Below are positions 57,914 through 60,211 of a stretch of 60,211 nucleotides of DNA, piece after piece. The DNA comes from Mesaphorura yosii (taxonomy: Eukaryota > Arthropoda > Collembola > Poduromorpha > Tullbergiidae). The notes below the pieces were generated by a model. It was not told where the DNA came from, ran no database searches, and saw only the letters and a list, made by a program, of their open reading frames with translations. The stretch spans positions 1 to 60,211 of the forward strand of contig WIXG01000416.1 of the NCBI GenBank assembly GCA_009869945.1, given 5' to 3'. The position numbers and the translations under genes were made by a program. Numbering within the stretch: the stretch's first letter is position 1; every line of letters starts with the position of its first letter.

Positions 57914-59762
57914 GGAGCGGCATTGATTTTCTTTTGTTTGGTCCTGGTTCACATACTTAATTTTGTTGACAATTTTTATTTGAATCCTGAAATGTTCCAG
58001 GGTAAGGCCATTTTTCAACTCTTCATTCTTCCATTTTGGACTCTCATAAATTTGTTTATGCAGGAGAAAATACATTCGAGGAGCTGCCAGAAATATTCGA
58101 CAAGAATAAGTGCACATCCGCCTGTGTACTTTATAGGTAGGATCCCCTGTACGATTCGGAACCGTCGACCGGTGAACTGAGCTGCAGGTCTCTTTCTTTC
58201 GTTTCGTAGTGATTGGGAATGTTGTGATCTCCGAAGTACATCTCCACCCATTGCCGTGCTCTTAGATTTGAACAAAATATAAAAGTGATCGGAGCCGGAT
58301 ATTGGACAACTCCTCAAGACCTGATGCCAACTCTAATGGGAAGGAGTATGTGGATGGCATTTGGCACTGTAAAGCTTCAAATGGAATCGACACACAAGAC
58401 AGGCGATGAGGACGCGACGGCGATGACGTCACCCCAACCCAGCGTCAGGCCTGATGCGCAGTTCCCGAACCCTAAACGTTCTTGTACATAGCTTTGTACT
58501 TTGAGTCTCCTTTGTTAGAAGTTCCGTTTCAAGTAGAGAGGGAAGCAGAGCAGAAATCTGTTAAGTTTAATGATATTTCGATCAATAAGCTGCTGACCAT
58601 TTGGAAAAGTGGACTGTGACTATCAAGGCATTCAACTTTTGGTCCTCGCGACCCGGATAATCATGAATAGGCCCTGACACAGGTACGAAACCCCAACAGA
58701 GTAAGTGTGAATACAGCGTACAGCCAGGAATTCACCCTCGAAATTTTGATGCTTTTACACTTTTACAGTACTTCTATCCCAAGGACCTACCGCTATTATC
58801 ATTAACTCAACGGAGTTGATAGATGTTCTTAAATATTTGGACGCTTTCAAGGCGGTGAAGCAAACTGGGTTCCAGGTCGCGGACCTCCTGACCACTGTGT
58901 TTGAATCCTGTCCTCTAGGGTCCCTGATAGCGCCGCGGCTATCAGCTACTGGTTTCTCGCTTGGGTGCCATGTCGTGATCGCCATGGCACAGAAGCTGCC
59001 GAGGAAGATACCTACTCTAACAGGTAAGCACATCAGTTTATTGGAGGAATTACAACTAATTACCCTACAATCAAGTTCCATCAATAATTCGCGAACAGTA
59101 TTGGATCCGAGCGGGATTAATTTGTTCGTGAATGCCACTGGAATAGCAGATTACGTGAAACTGGTGGAATCAAGTTCCGGGACATGGGTAAGCCTCGAAT
59201 TCACATCAAGTGGCGCCATGATGACTATAGGATACCAAGGTACGTTTGTCATCTGTAGATGGAGAGGAATCGGCCGAAATGGGTCCGGCAAGTAAACTAT
59301 CATTGGGAGCTCCACACGTAGAAGAAGTGAATTTGGCAATCAGACTCCTTTGTCCCGACTATGGTGAGTTTCACGTGCCTTCCCCTGCTCACACTCTTCT
59401 CCTATTCACCGCTCCTCTTGCCTCTCGTAGGGTTCTGGGAGTGAGGAACCATTCTAAGGAGCTGGCTGCACTCTCCCGCTTACTTATTTGAAACTCATAC
59501 CTTGGTGAACACGGTACTACTCCGCCAATGCTCGAGCTACAACGAGTATATATGGAGGAATTGTACTGGATCGCTATTTCATTATTGTTCGAGTGACTTA
59601 ATGTGAGTTGCGCCTAAGTTTGCTTGCCCCTCTCGGATCTAGGAAAATATTTGTTGTTTTACAGGTGCCCAAGGTCATTTTATTTTTGAGGAGAGCTGCT
59701 GGAAAACCCTCAGTCCTTACGTCGAGGTCTCCCTTCCCGGCCAGTCAATCGTATTTGCCTAG
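57914..59762 (+). CDS. Lipase-family protein, divergent or decaying, partial model
   Basis: Recognisable pieces are: 57914-58001 (a hydrophobic, signal-like run LIFFCLVLVHIL, then NPEMFQ), 58064-58136 (in phase; ENTFEELPEIFDKNKC, TSACVLY), a piece after 58212 (SDWECCDLRSTSPP), 58769-59023 (KQTGFQVADLL, then GFSLGCHVV), 59099-59239 (VLDPSGINLFVNATG, then VKLVESSSGTW), 59259-59363, and a last exon 59665-59762 (GHFIFEESCWKTLSPYVE and SLPGQSIVFA, then TAG). GFSLG is the nucleophile elbow and LDPSG carries the acid of the triad, as in pancreatic-type lipases. The junctions 57914/58064, 58769/59099 and 59099/59259 are in phase. Between 58212 and 58769 the beta-strand region that leads to the elbow is not readable, and the stretch around 59364-59664 with the triad histidine has no clean splice path. 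The product would be a secreted neutral-lipid or phospholipid esterase. It may be a pseudogene. Confidence 0.5.
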
Positions 59763-60211
59763 GCACCTCATCACTCACCACAATTTGTTTCCAAAGGTCA
59801 AGTTCAATCCAATTCGACGAGTTCGAGCTCATGACTGGTTAATTTCTGATGAGAAGCCGATCCCTCCACTGATTAGATAAGATTTTGTATTTATTCCGTA
59901 CGTGTGAGAAAGTAAAAGGCAGCGAAGAGCAGAGTCTTCAATTTCCCCAGGCGCATGCTCCTATTTTGCATTATTTTAATCACTTGTAAATAATTGGGGT
60001 TTAGCATAATTTTAATTGCAAGCTCGCAACGCGCAATTAGAATTACTTCAAAACTACAAAATCACATTTCAATTATAGTTACAATTTATTAATTAGCAAT
60101 GGCATTCAGCCCTTTTTCCTTTGGTGAGAACAGAAGCAGACGGCGGTGAGCAACCGCATCGCCGTTGCTCACCGGCGGTGCCTGCTAAAAAACCAAAGGT
60201 CTGCATTCGCC
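59763..60211. other. AT-rich 3' flank of the lipase-like gene
   Basis: No gene is seen in this stretch. It is AT-rich up to 60.1 kb and ends in the nested inverted repeats described separately. No canonical AATAAA was found close after the TAG at 59762. Confidence 0.4.
60118..60199. repeat. Nested inverted repeats at the window end
   Basis: The outer 8-bp arms are CCTTTGGT (60118-60125) and ACCAAAGG (60192-60199). The inner 11-bp arms are CGGTGAGCAAC (60144-60154) and GTTGCTCACCG (60164-60174) with a 9-base loop. The inner stem is GC-rich in AT-rich surroundings. It could be one end of a small transposon or a folded transcript element; the window stops too soon to tell. Confidence 0.65.

Overview
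This is eukaryotic, arthropod-type DNA, and a springtail (Collembola) is my best guess. The evidence is small GT-AG introns of about 60-115 bp in the compact genes, a divergent intronless ionotropic receptor, TTAGG-type telomere motifs, a hAT-like transposon remnant, and an uncharacterised secreted protein that I associate with arthropods. No rRNA, tRNA, CRISPR array or bacterial-type operon was recognised.

Layout. Bases 1-14.9 kb are gene-poor. They hold short sequence words repeated many times, simple repeats and a few perfect palindromes. From 14.945 to about 20.89 kb, minus strand, lies a six-exon gene for a Myt1/St18-family neural transcription factor. All splice phases agree and give 1489 residues with four C2HC zinc fingers and a C-terminal coiled coil. 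From 20.9 to about 41 kb the DNA is again nearly gene-free. It could be the first intron or upstream regulatory landscape of Myt1, because the coding first exon is preceded by a good splice acceptor. Only weak candidate small exons (39.15 and 41.3 kb) appear there.

From about 41.3 kb the character changes: genes are dense and the repeated words of the left part nearly vanish. In order these are a nine-exon secreted DUF4803-like gene (41.9-44.9 kb, plus), an intronless ionotropic-receptor-like gene (45.8-48.0 kb, plus), a decayed membrane-protein gene (48.4-49.3 kb, plus), a decayed secreted polysaccharide-lyase-like gene (49.5-50.3 kb, minus), a BED-finger relic beside a 488-bp hAT-type MITE with 8-bp target duplications (50.5-51.35 kb), a five-exon BTB-BACK-PHR gene (51.8-53.6 kb, minus), a repeat island with minisatellites, telomeric motifs and a 37-bp palindrome (54.0-54.4 kb), gene relics (54.8-57.4 kb), and a divergent or decaying lipase-family gene (57.9-59.76 kb, plus).

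The genes do not form one pathway. The right half reads as a turnover zone of environment-facing genes (receptor, lyase, lipase), several of them broken, next to a conserved developmental regulator that sits in a gene desert. Exon models were built by eye from splice sites and phase. Family names rest on remembered motifs and not on a database search.
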